A DNA stretch of 5,402 bases from an uncultured Anaerolineae bacterium (GCA_937893815.1 CALCSH010000531.1:1-5402), one strand, 5' to 3'; numbered from the stretch's first letter, positions 1-5,402 are shown. Numbers and translations are program-made. The notes: a model not told the origin generated them from the sequence alone.

Positions 1-444
1 CATGAAATTGACCTCACGCACGTCGTTGGTCGCACGTGCCATCGTGTCGCCGACCGGCTGCAAATTATGGAAGGTCATACTCTTCCCCAAAAGGCTTATA
101 TACAACTCGGCGCGGATATCGCGCTCGATATTTTGGGCAATCAGCTCTGCACCGAAATTGCGAAAGAATTGGAGCACACCACGCACCACCTGCGTGATGG
201 CAATTATCCAAACAATACCCACTAACGCGTCAAATAATGGCTGTTTTGCAGAAATCGCTTCGAGTGCGCGGCCTGTGTAAATTGGCACGACCGAAGCCAA
301 TACTGCATTCCCTACCGCTCCCAAAATCATCAGTGTCGCCAGATACCAATAACGAGCAGCATGGGAAAGAATCCAGCGCAGGGGGCCGCGTCGGTCGCCT
401 TTGCGGTATTCGGGCAGCGTAAATTCAGCAGAAGTTGTGGTCAT
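1..444 (-). CDS. ABC exporter subunit, N-terminal membrane-domain fragment (partial)
   Basis: The 148 residues visible are the start of an ABC exporter of the MsbA/LmrA type, in which a six-helix membrane domain is fused to an ATPase. The frame has no stop and runs off the left edge, so the remaining helices and the whole nucleotide-binding domain are not seen. A charged cytoplasmic leader (about 1-28) is followed by TM1 (about 32-56, ending PIYTGRALEAI) and TM2 (about 70-94). Then comes the typical cytoplasmic extension, GAELIAQNIERDIRAELY, with a GDTMARATNDVREV stretch at 132-145. That last stretch matches the exporter pattern 'G.l..r...D...v'. The ATG at 444 is chosen because it forms an ATGA overlap with the stop of the upstream gene, which suggests translational coupling. 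The substrate cannot be told from this part. Many such exporters work as heterodimers, so a second subunit may lie further left. The family call is strong. Confidence 0.88.
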   Translation of the reverse strand, partial: MTTTSAEFTLPEYRKGDRRGPLRWILSHAARYWYLATLMILGAVGNAVLASVVPIYTGRALEAISAKQPLFDALVGIVWIIAITQVVRGVLQFFRNFGAELIAQNIERDIRAELYISLLGKSMTFHNLQPVGDTMARATNDVREVNFM

Positions 445-1139
445 AATTCATCCGGAAATAGGAGTTGGGCGACGATGGAATACGGTTCAAATTTTAAAAA
501 ATCAGATGGGGCGCAAAGGCGCATCCGTTCATTGGAGGGCGTAATCTTGTAGGCTTTGCCATTCCGGTGCAGAAGGGGGATGAAGCGGCGTTGTTGTGCG
601 AAATTCATGCGCATATCGGCGGAGTAGGCTGCAAAATTCTGACGTTCCTGCGGGAAAGCGTTAAATAGGGTTTCAAATGCAACGACAAACTGCTGACGGT
701 AGATCTCGTCAACCCTGTCGAGGTGGTTGATCATCCAACAGCGGTCTTCATATTCCCAGTAGTAGGAGATACCAATGAATTGCCCGGCCTGGGTACTATA
801 TGGAAAGAAGGGAAACGCGCGGCAAGCGATAGAGCGATAATCACGCTGACAATATCGAGAACCGAGGCACTCGATAAGCAGCATATCATCCGGGGTTTGA
901 GCACGCAACTCCTCGCTAAGTTCAGCATCCGGAGGTTGCCAAAGATGCCATAAATCGGTACGAGCTTGCAGGTAGCACCACTCGCTTTGATAGGCGGCAG
1001 GGATGCTGTGTTGTGTATCGCAGCAGAAAGGCACGCCGTTTTCATTATACGGCGCACACTCCTGGCCACAATCGACAGAAGAGATAATTGGCTGATCAAA
1101 TTGGGGGTATAGTTCGTCAAATGAAAGCTTGTTTACCAT
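441..1139 (-). CDS. YkgJ-like cysteine-cluster protein (putative Zn/Fe-chelating)
   Basis: This complete 232-residue protein has the cysteine arrangement of the YkgJ/FliB-like family (putative zinc- or iron-chelating cluster proteins). C24 and C28 are followed by the pair C39-C40. C91 and C97 then precede the hallmark C106-R-A-F-P-F, where family members usually have RPxxCRxFP, and C134 follows in the position of the last ligand. C55 is an additional cysteine. Known members have few or no characterised reactions; some lie next to flagellin methylation genes, but I see no flagellar genes here. There is no signal peptide or membrane helix, so it is probably cytoplasmic. The start at 1139 has only a weak purine match upstream (GAG about 8 nt away). 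Its stop overlaps the ABC exporter start by ATGA, so the two are almost certainly cotranscribed. Its connection to transport is unknown. The family is assigned from the motif alone. Confidence 0.75.
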   Translation of the reverse strand: MVNKLSFDELYPQFDQPIISSVDCGQECAPYNENGVPFCCDTQHSIPAAYQSEWCYLQARTDLWHLWQPPDAELSEELRAQTPDDMLLIECLGSRYCQRDYRSIACRAFPFFPYSTQAGQFIGISYYWEYEDRCWMINHLDRVDEIYRQQFVVAFETLFNAFPQERQNFAAYSADMRMNFAQQRRFIPLLHRNGKAYKITPSNERMRLCAPSDFLKFEPYSIVAQLLFPDEL

Positions 1140-1426
1140 AAGAAAATCTCACACAGGCCCATGAGGATACCACAATTCTTGTGTTGCTTAATTCGGAGAT
1201 AGTTAGTATGATTTCTTTACGAAGAAAATCCATAGCGGTTCAATTTTTCAAAATAGAACACGGATAACGCGATCGTCTCTAAAAATCTAATGATGCATCA
1301 AAAGCTTATAACAGTGCGCACGCGGCATTCACTTTCCGATTTGAATGGCTGATTTTTCAAGGTACTGTTGGCCGCTATCGATGTACGCGGATTTCAGGTA
1401 CGTATCAGAAAAACAAGGAGTAGGCT
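1140..1426. promoter_or_regulatory. Divergent intergenic region, 287 bp
   Basis: This gap separates the minus-strand YkgJ-like gene from the plus-strand lipoprotein gene, so it should carry promoters for both directions. No promoter with two good hexamers is visible. A TATAAC (-10-like) lies at 1307-1312 for the plus gene without a matching -35, and TTGAAT at 1341-1346 has only a poor partner. Two symmetric sites stand out. One is a perfect 10-bp palindrome, TGATGCATCA, at 1291-1300. The other is the inverted repeat TTTCTT-TACG-AAGAAA at 1212-1227. Either could be an operator, but nothing ties them to a known regulator. The composition is AT-richer than the flanking genes, as expected for a control region. 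I see no small gene or RNA in it. Confidence 0.45.
1415..1420 (+). promoter_or_regulatory. Shine-Dalgarno site of the first lipoprotein gene
   Basis: AAGGAG lies 6 nt before the ATG at 1427. It is the best ribosome binding site in the window and fixes the start of the first plus-strand lipoprotein gene. Confidence 0.8.
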
Positions 1427-2077
1427 ATGTGGAAATCTCATCGGATAAACCTTTCAATGGCTATAACGCTGCTGGTATTCGCAACGCTGGCATGTAGCCT
1501 GGTTTCAGCGGGCGTTCAACCTGCGCCTGAAAGCATACCAACTGCGACAGAACAATCCGCTACGGAGGCAGAGCCAGCCACCGGAAGCGAAGCCGCTCCT
1601 CCTGCCACTGAGGAAGAATCCCCCGCGGCAAATCCGCCCTCCGGTGCAGATATCCAACCCGCGGCTTCGGTTGCCATCCCTAATTGTGCAGCGTTCGATA
1701 TCAGCGCCTTCGATACCCTGGTCAACGGCAGTTTTTCATTCGTCATTCAAGATCAACTCAACAACTGCCATTACACCTCCGCTAACGGCTATAACCTGAT
1801 GATCGGCGGCGGCAAACCTGCCAGCCTGGATGAAGTCCGAGGGCAGTTTGACAACACCTTTGGTGGGGTGCCGGGTTCGAGTTGGGAGGCTATCGATAAT
1901 TATTACCTGGGCATGGCCTTTTCCTCCGTGACCGTTACGGCGCAGGGCATTTCTTCCAGCGGGCACACGATGGTGATTGTCGTCGCCGGAGAGACAGATG
2001 TTGACCCCACGGCGCTTCAGGTGATTTTCGCCAACGTAGCCCGCGAAGCCGCCCGGCAACTGAACCAGCAATTCTGA
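1427..2077 (+). CDS. Putative lipoprotein with Ala/Pro/Glu/Thr-rich linker, unknown C-terminal domain
   Basis: This 216-residue protein is probably exported and lipid-anchored. A short basic start (K3, H5, R6) is followed by a hydrophobic stretch (about 9-22) ending TLAC, which makes C23 the likely lipidated residue. The lipobox is imperfect because L and A are not in the usual -3/-1 order. Residues 30-80 form a low-complexity Ala/Pro/Glu/Thr/Ser linker, as in surface lipoproteins that must reach across an envelope. The C-terminal domain (about 84-216) looks globular. It has two cysteines (C87, C114) that could form a disulfide outside the cell, a GGG turn near 128, and an amphipathic C-terminal helix ending REAARQLNQQF. 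I do not recognise this domain and assign no function. The start is well supported by an AAGGAG site 6 nt upstream. A strong hairpin follows the stop codon by 5 nt. Confidence 0.85.
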   Translation: MWKSHRINLSMAITLLVFATLACSLVSAGVQPAPESIPTATEQSATEAEPATGSEAAPPATEEESPAANPPSGADIQPAASVAIPNCAAFDISAFDTLVNGSFSFVIQDQLNNCHYTSANGYNLMIGGGKPASLDEVRGQFDNTFGGVPGSSWEAIDNYYLGMAFSSVTVTAQGISSSGHTMVIVVAGETDVDPTALQVIFANVAREAARQLNQQF

Positions 2078-2082
2078 CCCTA

Positions 2083-2116
2083 CAGGAGGCAGTCGCTTTG
2101 CAGTGACTGCCTCCTG
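2083..2116 (+). terminator. Strong intergenic hairpin (terminator or mRNA-stabilising stem)
   Basis: CAGGAGGCAGTC at 2083-2094 is perfectly complementary to GACTGCCTCCTG at 2105-2116. Three more pairs (one G-U) close the stem to 15 bp around a TTGC tetraloop at 2098-2101. It begins 5 nt after the first lipoprotein gene's stop. No T-run follows on either strand, so it is not a classical intrinsic terminator. It may instead protect the 3' end of the upstream mRNA or cause partial termination. The AGGAGG in the left arm would be sealed in the stem and should not serve as a ribosome binding site. Confidence 0.6.
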
Positions 2117-2125
2117 CACTATAAT
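2097..2125 (+). promoter_or_regulatory. Candidate promoter of the LysM lipoprotein gene
   Basis: TTTGCA at 2097-2102 (4 of 6 against TTGACA) is followed after exactly 17 bp by a perfect TATAAT at 2120-2125. Transcription would start about 7 nt later, near 2132, which is directly at the ATG at 2133, so the mRNA would be leaderless or nearly so. The -35-like hexamer lies in the apex of the preceding hairpin. The -10 match is exact, but a TATAAT can also occur by chance; another lies at 2153-2158 inside the coding region. Confidence 0.5.
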
Positions 2126-2132
2126 CCAAGGC

Positions 2133-3140
2133 ATGCGAAATGCGAGGCGGCTTATAATTCATCCATCGAAAACCTGGGTGTATATCACCCTGATTTTCGG
2201 GATCGTATTCTTTGAGGGCTGCACAAATAAAGCGGCTGAAACCGCGGTTCCAACTAGAACACCAATCCCAATAACGGCATATCAAAGCCCAACACCTTCA
2301 GCACAACCTGCTGAAGAAACGATTCCGCTGGATGGCACGCCCACGCCTGTAGCCACCGCCACCGCTACACCTTTTTTATATGCCATCGAGTCGGGTGATA
2401 CACTCCTGGAAGTAGCGCACCATTATGATATTTCGCTCGAGCAACTCCTGGTGGCAAACCCTGGAATTGATCCTGGATTTTTAATCGTAGGCACCGAGAT
2501 CGTGATTCCAATCGGTGACAGTGTGCTGTCCGCATACCCACTCCCCACACCAGTCACCTTCGATCTGGGAAAACCGCAATGCTACCCGGCTACGGGTGGA
2601 GGGCTGTGGTGTCTGGCGCTGGCCCAAAATTCGCGAGCGCAGGCACTTGAGAATCTTTCGGCGTCTATTACAATCTACGCTGCCGATGGCACAGAACTGG
2701 CACAACAACTGGCGGTATCTTCTCTGAATCTCTTGCGCCCCGGCCAACAAATTCCCCTGGCGGCGTTTTTTTCATCCAGTTTTCCCGAAGGAATTACCCC
2801 TCAAGCCAAATTGATCAGCGCTCTGCCCGTAGATGAGAATAGTGTTCGGTATATCGAAATCGAAATTCAAACTGACGAAATCCAGATCGATGCTTTGAAA
2901 GCCTATGTTAGGGGGGTCATCCGAGTGCCTGGCGGAGAAAATGCGCCCAGCGCCAACCGGATTTGGCTGGCGGTCAGCGCTTTCGACGAAAACGACGTAC
3001 CAGTTGGAATCCGCAAGTGGGAAGCCGCATCCCCCGCCGCCGCAGGCACAGAACTAATTTTCGAAATAACCGTCTATAGTTTAGGGCCTGCAATCAGCAA
3101 AGTGCAGGTTTTGGGTGAAGCGCGCCCGGTAGAAAAATAA
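2133..3140 (+). CDS. LysM-domain lipoprotein
   Basis: This 335-residue protein is probably exported, lipid-anchored and able to bind peptidoglycan or a related glycan. The basic start (R2, R5, R6) and hydrophobic segment (about 14-28) end in FFEGC, making C30 the likely lipid attachment site; the Glu before Gly is unusual for a lipobox. Residues 31-80 are a Thr/Pro-rich linker (PTRTPIP, SPTPSAQP, GTPTPVATATATP). A LysM domain follows at about 81-126: YAIESGDTL, then ISLEQLLVANPGIDP, then VGTEIVIP. The region from 150 to 335 begins with a cysteine pair (C150, C160) and looks beta-rich. Its 'SASITIYAADGTEL' and 'LRPGQQIPL' phrases recall FxLYD-type extracellular domains, a tentative match. I chose the ATG at 2133 over the in-frame GTG at 2103, because the GTG lies inside the hairpin stem and would put an unrelated stretch before the signal peptide. 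No Shine-Dalgarno fits the ATG (AAGG is 1 nt away), which agrees with a leaderless start. Confidence 0.85.
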   Translation: MRNARRLIIHPSKTWVYITLIFGIVFFEGCTNKAAETAVPTRTPIPITAYQSPTPSAQPAEETIPLDGTPTPVATATATPFLYAIESGDTLLEVAHHYDISLEQLLVANPGIDPGFLIVGTEIVIPIGDSVLSAYPLPTPVTFDLGKPQCYPATGGGLWCLALAQNSRAQALENLSASITIYAADGTELAQQLAVSSLNLLRPGQQIPLAAFFSSSFPEGITPQAKLISALPVDENSVRYIEIEIQTDEIQIDALKAYVRGVIRVPGGENAPSANRIWLAVSAFDENDVPVGIRKWEAASPAAAGTELIFEITVYSLGPAISKVQVLGEARPVEK

Positions 3141-3176
3141 AAGCGAGCAGGGGTTGAATCACCCGCTCGCTTTTTT
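3139..3176. terminator. Bidirectional intrinsic terminator between convergent genes
   Basis: AAGCGAGC at 3141-3148 pairs with GCTCGCTT at 3165-3172. An inner GGGT/ACCC (3151-3154 with 3161-3164) continues the stem past a two-base bulge. On the plus strand a run of six T (3171-3176) follows, directly behind the LysM lipoprotein stop. Read on the minus strand, the same stem is followed by TTTTATTTTT, so it should also end transcripts from the convergent lipoprotein gene whose stop is at 3197. Confidence 0.92.
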
Positions 3177-3196
3177 ATTCTAAGGTTTGGCTCTTC

Positions 3197-4570
3197 TCAG
3201 GGACTACCCCAGATCAAGAAGAAATCTGCCACGCAAACCTGCTGGCCGCTATTGGATTGGACACAAACCTGATAGTCGATGCGAGTTCCGTGGGGAGCGT
3301 CAATCGGATCGAGGCTAATTGTCGAGAATCCATCACTGGGGCGGGTGGCGCCAAAGTTGTAGGATCGCTGCGCCCCACCGGGGAGGGTCAAGATCAACAC
3401 CGGGGTTGCCCCGCCGAGGGGCTGGTAGTCTTCGGAAACATAGACCGAAATGATCTGAGACGCATTGGGCGCTACCAGGTTATACCCTTCAGAAACCGTG
3501 AGCACCAGCGAGCCGCCCGAGCCAGCCACATCACCCGCGGGCATATCCTGATAGTATCTGGATTTGTACAGGTATCCCAGCGCCGTTGGCTGCACCTGCA
3601 CTTCTTCCGGTTTATTGGGGAAGTAATCCAGGCACATATTGGTAAAACACTGGCGATACACCTCATCGCTCTGCGGTGCGAAGGCAGTCGCCACATTTCC
3701 GGAAAGCTCGTAGCCTGAATTCTCCATAATGAAGCGATGGAACTGCTGGGGCACATCAAAGCCGGCGTTGAAATCCACTCGCACACCCAACATGGCTGTA
3801 ATCGGGCGCAGGGCGATACCGCCGGGCTTGGACGAATCGGAAACGACGACAACATTTTCGTAGATTTGCTCTTTGATACCATCCGGAGCCAGGAAAGGCA
3901 AGGAAAGGGGCTTTCCGGTGAACTCGGGCGCCAGTCGAGAGAGGGCGTCGGAGAATGGGGTGTCCATCACAGAAGGCAAATCCGGCGCGCTGACGGGGGG
4001 GACATCCGCCCCACAGGCGTCCGCACACAGCCAGGCTCCGTAATACATGAGATGCACAACATTGGGAGTATCCGTCTCTAGTTGGTAGAATCCCAGATTT
4101 TCAAAGTATTGTTCGATGCCCCTGCGGGCTTCGCTGTACCGCACGGCGGTGAGGGGGACGCCGACAAATCGCGTGCCGCGCAACATTTCATACATGGGCA
4201 AGAAGCCCTCGTAGATATCATGTCCCCCAGGAGCCGATGGATTGGATGTCGGCTCGGCAATTCCCAGTTTGCGGCCAATCGAAGCCAGCGAATATTGATT
4301 GCTAACGGGGTCGTACATCATGAGTGCAGCAGCTGTATATTGATATTCAATACCGTCGCGTGAAAATCTGGGGGAAATCGCCGCACCCAGTTTGTCACGT
4401 CCCCCCAATAAGTCATAGAGTTCACGAAAACGCACATCCACACCACCGCTTGCAGATCCGGCGCCTGACCCACCAGATGGTGAGGCTATGCCAGATGTTG
4501 GCCCAACGCAAGCGGCCAAACTCAGCCCAAGAAGAGCCAAGATTAGAATAAGGGGTGTTTTTCTATGCAT
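3197..4570 (-). CDS. Surface lipoprotein with three LGFP-like repeats, under a c-di-GMP riboswitch
   Basis: This 457-residue protein starts MHRKTPLILI and has a textbook lipobox, LSLAAC, so C21 should be lipidated and the protein anchored outside the membrane. A Gly/Ser-rich spacer (22-44) follows. Three divergent repeats follow, at about 47-104, 120-180 and 205-262. The first has FRELYDLLGGRDKLGAAIS, an aromatic DGIEYQYT stretch and IGRKLG. The second has YEMLRGTRFVGVPLT and IEQYFENLGFY. They resemble the LGFP-like tandem repeats of Chloroflexota surface proteins, judged from memory. Residues about 365-450 look like an Ig-like beta domain. Cysteines C182/C186, C308/C313 and C436/C446 come in close pairs that could form disulfides. 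The frame is open up to 4780, but those extra codons cover the riboswitch and precede the signal peptide. An in-frame ATG at 4606 is an alternative start. Neither start has a good Shine-Dalgarno. It is a likely adhesion or matrix protein; its ligand is unknown. Confidence 0.85.
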   Translation of the reverse strand: MHRKTPLILILALLGLSLAACVGPTSGIASPSGGSGAGSASGGVDVRFRELYDLLGGRDKLGAAISPRFSRDGIEYQYTAAALMMYDPVSNQYSLASIGRKLGIAEPTSNPSAPGGHDIYEGFLPMYEMLRGTRFVGVPLTAVRYSEARRGIEQYFENLGFYQLETDTPNVVHLMYYGAWLCADACGADVPPVSAPDLPSVMDTPFSDALSRLAPEFTGKPLSLPFLAPDGIKEQIYENVVVVSDSSKPGGIALRPITAMLGVRVDFNAGFDVPQQFHRFIMENSGYELSGNVATAFAPQSDEVYRQCFTNMCLDYFPNKPEEVQVQPTALGYLYKSRYYQDMPAGDVAGSGGSLVLTVSEGYNLVAPNASQIISVYVSEDYQPLGGATPVLILTLPGGAQRSYNFGATRPSDGFSTISLDPIDAPHGTRIDYQVCVQSNSGQQVCVADFFLIWGSP

Positions 4571-4609
4571 TGTTGATCTGTTGGTAGGCAGTAGCAATCT
4601 AATCATCGT

Positions 4610-4688
4610 AGCAACTTGGCGATCATACCTCCAATCCCAGTCGTAGACCCATGGCTTTGCGTCCCTGGTCTTCATCAGGGTTGCCTTT
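4610..4688 (-). ncRNA. GEMM-I (cyclic di-GMP class I) riboswitch aptamer
   Basis: Read on the minus strand, the region contains the family's signature blocks in order. AAAGGCAA (4681-4688) comes first, then a P2 hairpin with CCCTG/CAGGG arms (4676-4680 with 4663-4667). Next is the near-invariant GGGACGCAAAGCC (4653-4665). The P3 stem pairs GGTCTAC (4643-4649) with GTATGATC (4621-4628) around one bulged T. GCCAAGTTGC (4611-4620) follows and pairs back to the start (GGCAAC with GTTGCT) as P1. By my recall of Vc2 numbering, the ligand-contacting G20 is the first G of GGCAA and is G here, favouring c-di-GMP over cGAMP; A47 is also present. Two departures are visible: the P2 loop is GAAG-like rather than GNRA, and P1 closes with T where C is usual. 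The aptamer lies about 40 nt before the lipoprotein ATG on the same strand. Confidence 0.9.
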
Positions 4689-4714
4689 ATTGACCGAAAT
4701 TTACGGCAAGCCCA

Positions 4715-4720
4715 ATTGTA
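4715..4720 (-). promoter_or_regulatory. Candidate -10 element upstream of the riboswitch
   Basis: Read on the minus strand, this is TACAAT (5 of 6 against TATAAT). It would place the RNA start near 4708, about 20 nt before the aptamer, which is a sensible leader length. The -35 region is poor (CATACA, 3 of 6, after a 17-bp spacer). The same TACAAT occurs at 4736-4741 and 4811-4816, so the choice among them is uncertain. Confidence 0.3.
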
Positions 4721-4907
4721 CGCAGCTTTGTCCGAATTGTATGTCGTAAAATTTAGATTATTAGTGTAGGTATACGCCATACATTCTACGAAATCTTATG
4801 GCATCCCTGGATTGTATTGGGAAAAGATGTGCTTCTCGTCCCCGAATTTTCCAGATGCCCTACATATGGCACTACATTTCTATTCTAGTTTATATCCTGG
4901 CCCATCT

Positions 4908-4929
4908 TGTTACAATCACTGTTACAATC
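4908..4929. repeat. Tandem direct repeat TGTTACAATC x2, 12-bp period
   Basis: TGTTACAATC occurs at 4908-4917 and again, identically, at 4920-4929, separated by AC. The second copy covers the response regulator's stop codon. Two direct half-sites about one helical turn apart are the usual binding arrangement for OmpR/PhoB-type regulators. This pair is therefore a candidate operator, but it could be chance. Confidence 0.55.
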
Positions 4930-5402
4930 GTGGTTCCAGAATCTCTGTAAAACTATACCCTTCGCCATGATGCGTAATAATATATTGATGATTTACCGGG
5001 TCTCGCTCAATCTTCTGGCGCAAGCGATAAATGTTTACGCGCAATGCTCCTTCAACCACCGCACCGTGAGGCCATAAACGGTGCTGAAGATATTCCGGGG
5101 TTAACATTTTTCCAGCTTGTCGCACCAGCACAAAAAGTAGTTTGGTCTCTATGGGTGTTAGATTATTCTGTACTCCATCGACGTAGGCACATTGTTTGGC
5201 AAAATCCACTCCAAGGTGTTCATCGATTTGAGTGATGGGGCCAGTGGCCAATAACGAATCTCCAGAACGGAGCAACACCCGCCGAATTCGGGCTACCACC
5301 TCACGGGGGCGAAAGGGCTTGGTAATATAATCTTCAGCATAGCTATTAATCGCATTCACAATGATATCTTCATCCCCAATTGAAGTGAGCATAATGATAG
5401 GT
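4922..5402 (-). CDS. OmpR/PhoB-type response regulator, C-terminal part (partial)
   Basis: The 159 visible residues are the end of a two-component response regulator that would bind DNA when phosphorylated. The frame is open to the right edge; codons before the first ATG read PII, giving PIIMLTS, which is strand beta-4 of the receiver domain. The gene therefore starts outside the window and the ATG at 5392 is internal. YAEDYITKPF contains the conserved Lys-Pro of the receiver. The phosphorylated Asp is not visible. A linker (about 43-60) leads to a winged-helix domain: LTPIETKLLFVLVRQAGKMLTPEYLQHRLW, then the recognition helix region with VNIYRLRQKIERDP, then the wing HHGEGYSF (usually RGxGYxF). 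Its stop lies 352 nt before the lipoprotein start on the same strand. The partner kinase is not seen. The family is certain; the regulon is unknown. Confidence 0.93.
   Translation of the reverse strand, partial: PIIMLTSIGDEDIIVNAINSYAEDYITKPFRPREVVARIRRVLLRSGDSLLATGPITQIDEHLGVDFAKQCAYVDGVQNNLTPIETKLLFVLVRQAGKMLTPEYLQHRLWPHGAVVEGALRVNIYRLRQKIERDPVNHQYIITHHGEGYSFTEILEPRL

Larger units (their letters stand above)
4571..4921 (-). promoter_or_regulatory. 351-bp leader and intergenic region between response regulator and lipoprotein gene
   Basis: The region holds the c-di-GMP aptamer (4610-4688), the likely promoter upstream of it, and a short expression platform (4571-4609) before the lipoprotein ATG. 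I see no T-run terminator between aptamer and start, which points to control of translation or to another mechanism rather than intrinsic termination. The GGCAAC strand of P1 could alternatively pair with a second TTGCT at 4589-4593 (minus strand), a possible switch. From 4720 to 4921 the DNA is AT-rich with no recognisable gene and no clear terminator after the response regulator, so read-through from that gene is possible. Confidence 0.6.

Noticed and set aside
1..552. Plus-strand frames at 2-280, 237-422 and 361-552
   Set aside because: They are antisense to the ABC exporter fragment, whose membrane helices and GDTMARATNDV motif show the minus strand is coding.
731..1120. Minus-strand 129-codon frame inside the YkgJ-like gene
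   Set aside because: It overlaps the real gene in another frame. The conserved cysteine pattern and the ATGA junction belong to the 441-1139 frame.
2103..2132. GTG at 2103 as start of the LysM lipoprotein, using AGGAGG at 2084-2089
   Set aside because: The spacing is 13 nt, the AGGAGG is sealed in the hairpin, the GTG itself is in the stem, and the added residues do not belong to a signal peptide. The ATG at 2133 fits better.
2153..2158. Second TATAAT as a promoter
   Set aside because: It lies inside the lipoprotein coding region after the start codon and has no -35-like partner at the right distance.
3257..4363. Plus-strand open frames at 3257-3718, 3737-4081 and 4082-4363
   Set aside because: They lie antisense to the repeat lipoprotein gene, have no recognisable domains or ribosome binding sites, and are shadows of its codon pattern.
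4571..4780. N-terminal extension of the riboswitch-controlled lipoprotein to an ATG at 4780 (527 residues)
   Set aside because: The added 70 codons translate the riboswitch aptamer, give unlikely protein sequence and would bury the lipoprotein signal peptide. The open frame is fortuitous.
5390..5392. ATG at 5392 as the true start of the response regulator
   Set aside because: Codons upstream continue the receiver domain (PII before MLTS) to the window edge, so this is an internal Met of a truncated gene.

Overview
The window looks like a chromosomal stretch from a member of the Chloroflexota, probably an Anaerolineae-type bacterium. That is inference from protein style, not from a marker gene. 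The support is three predicted lipoproteins, Thr/Pro/Ala/Glu-rich spacers after the lipidated cysteine, a LysM domain with a long C-terminal domain, and LGFP-like surface repeats of a kind I associate with this phylum. Base composition is near 50% GC. There is no rRNA, tRNA, CRISPR array or insertion sequence.

Layout. Positions 1-1139 hold a minus-strand pair: a cysteine-cluster (YkgJ-like) protein, then the start of an ABC exporter subunit that runs off the left edge. The two genes overlap by ATGA. A 287-bp divergent intergenic region (1140-1426) separates them from two plus-strand lipoprotein genes, 1427-2077 and 2133-3140. Between these two sits a strong hairpin whose 3' arm lies between promoter-like hexamers placed just upstream of the second gene. 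A bidirectional intrinsic terminator (3139-3176) closes that block and also serves the convergent gene on the other side.

Positions 3197-4570 (minus) encode a third lipoprotein with three LGFP-like repeats and a C-terminal Ig-like region. Its 5' untranslated region contains a clear GEMM-I (cyclic di-GMP class I) riboswitch aptamer on the minus strand, about 4610-4688. Upstream of it, on the same strand, is the 3' part of an OmpR/PhoB-type response regulator (4922-5402), cut by the right edge.

How the parts may work together (inference): the riboswitch would tie synthesis of a cell-envelope lipoprotein to intracellular c-di-GMP, the usual signal for surface attachment and biofilm. The neighbouring response regulator could add a second input, and a 12-bp-period direct repeat at its stop codon is a candidate binding site. 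The other two lipoproteins also belong to the cell envelope, but nothing shows that they share this control.
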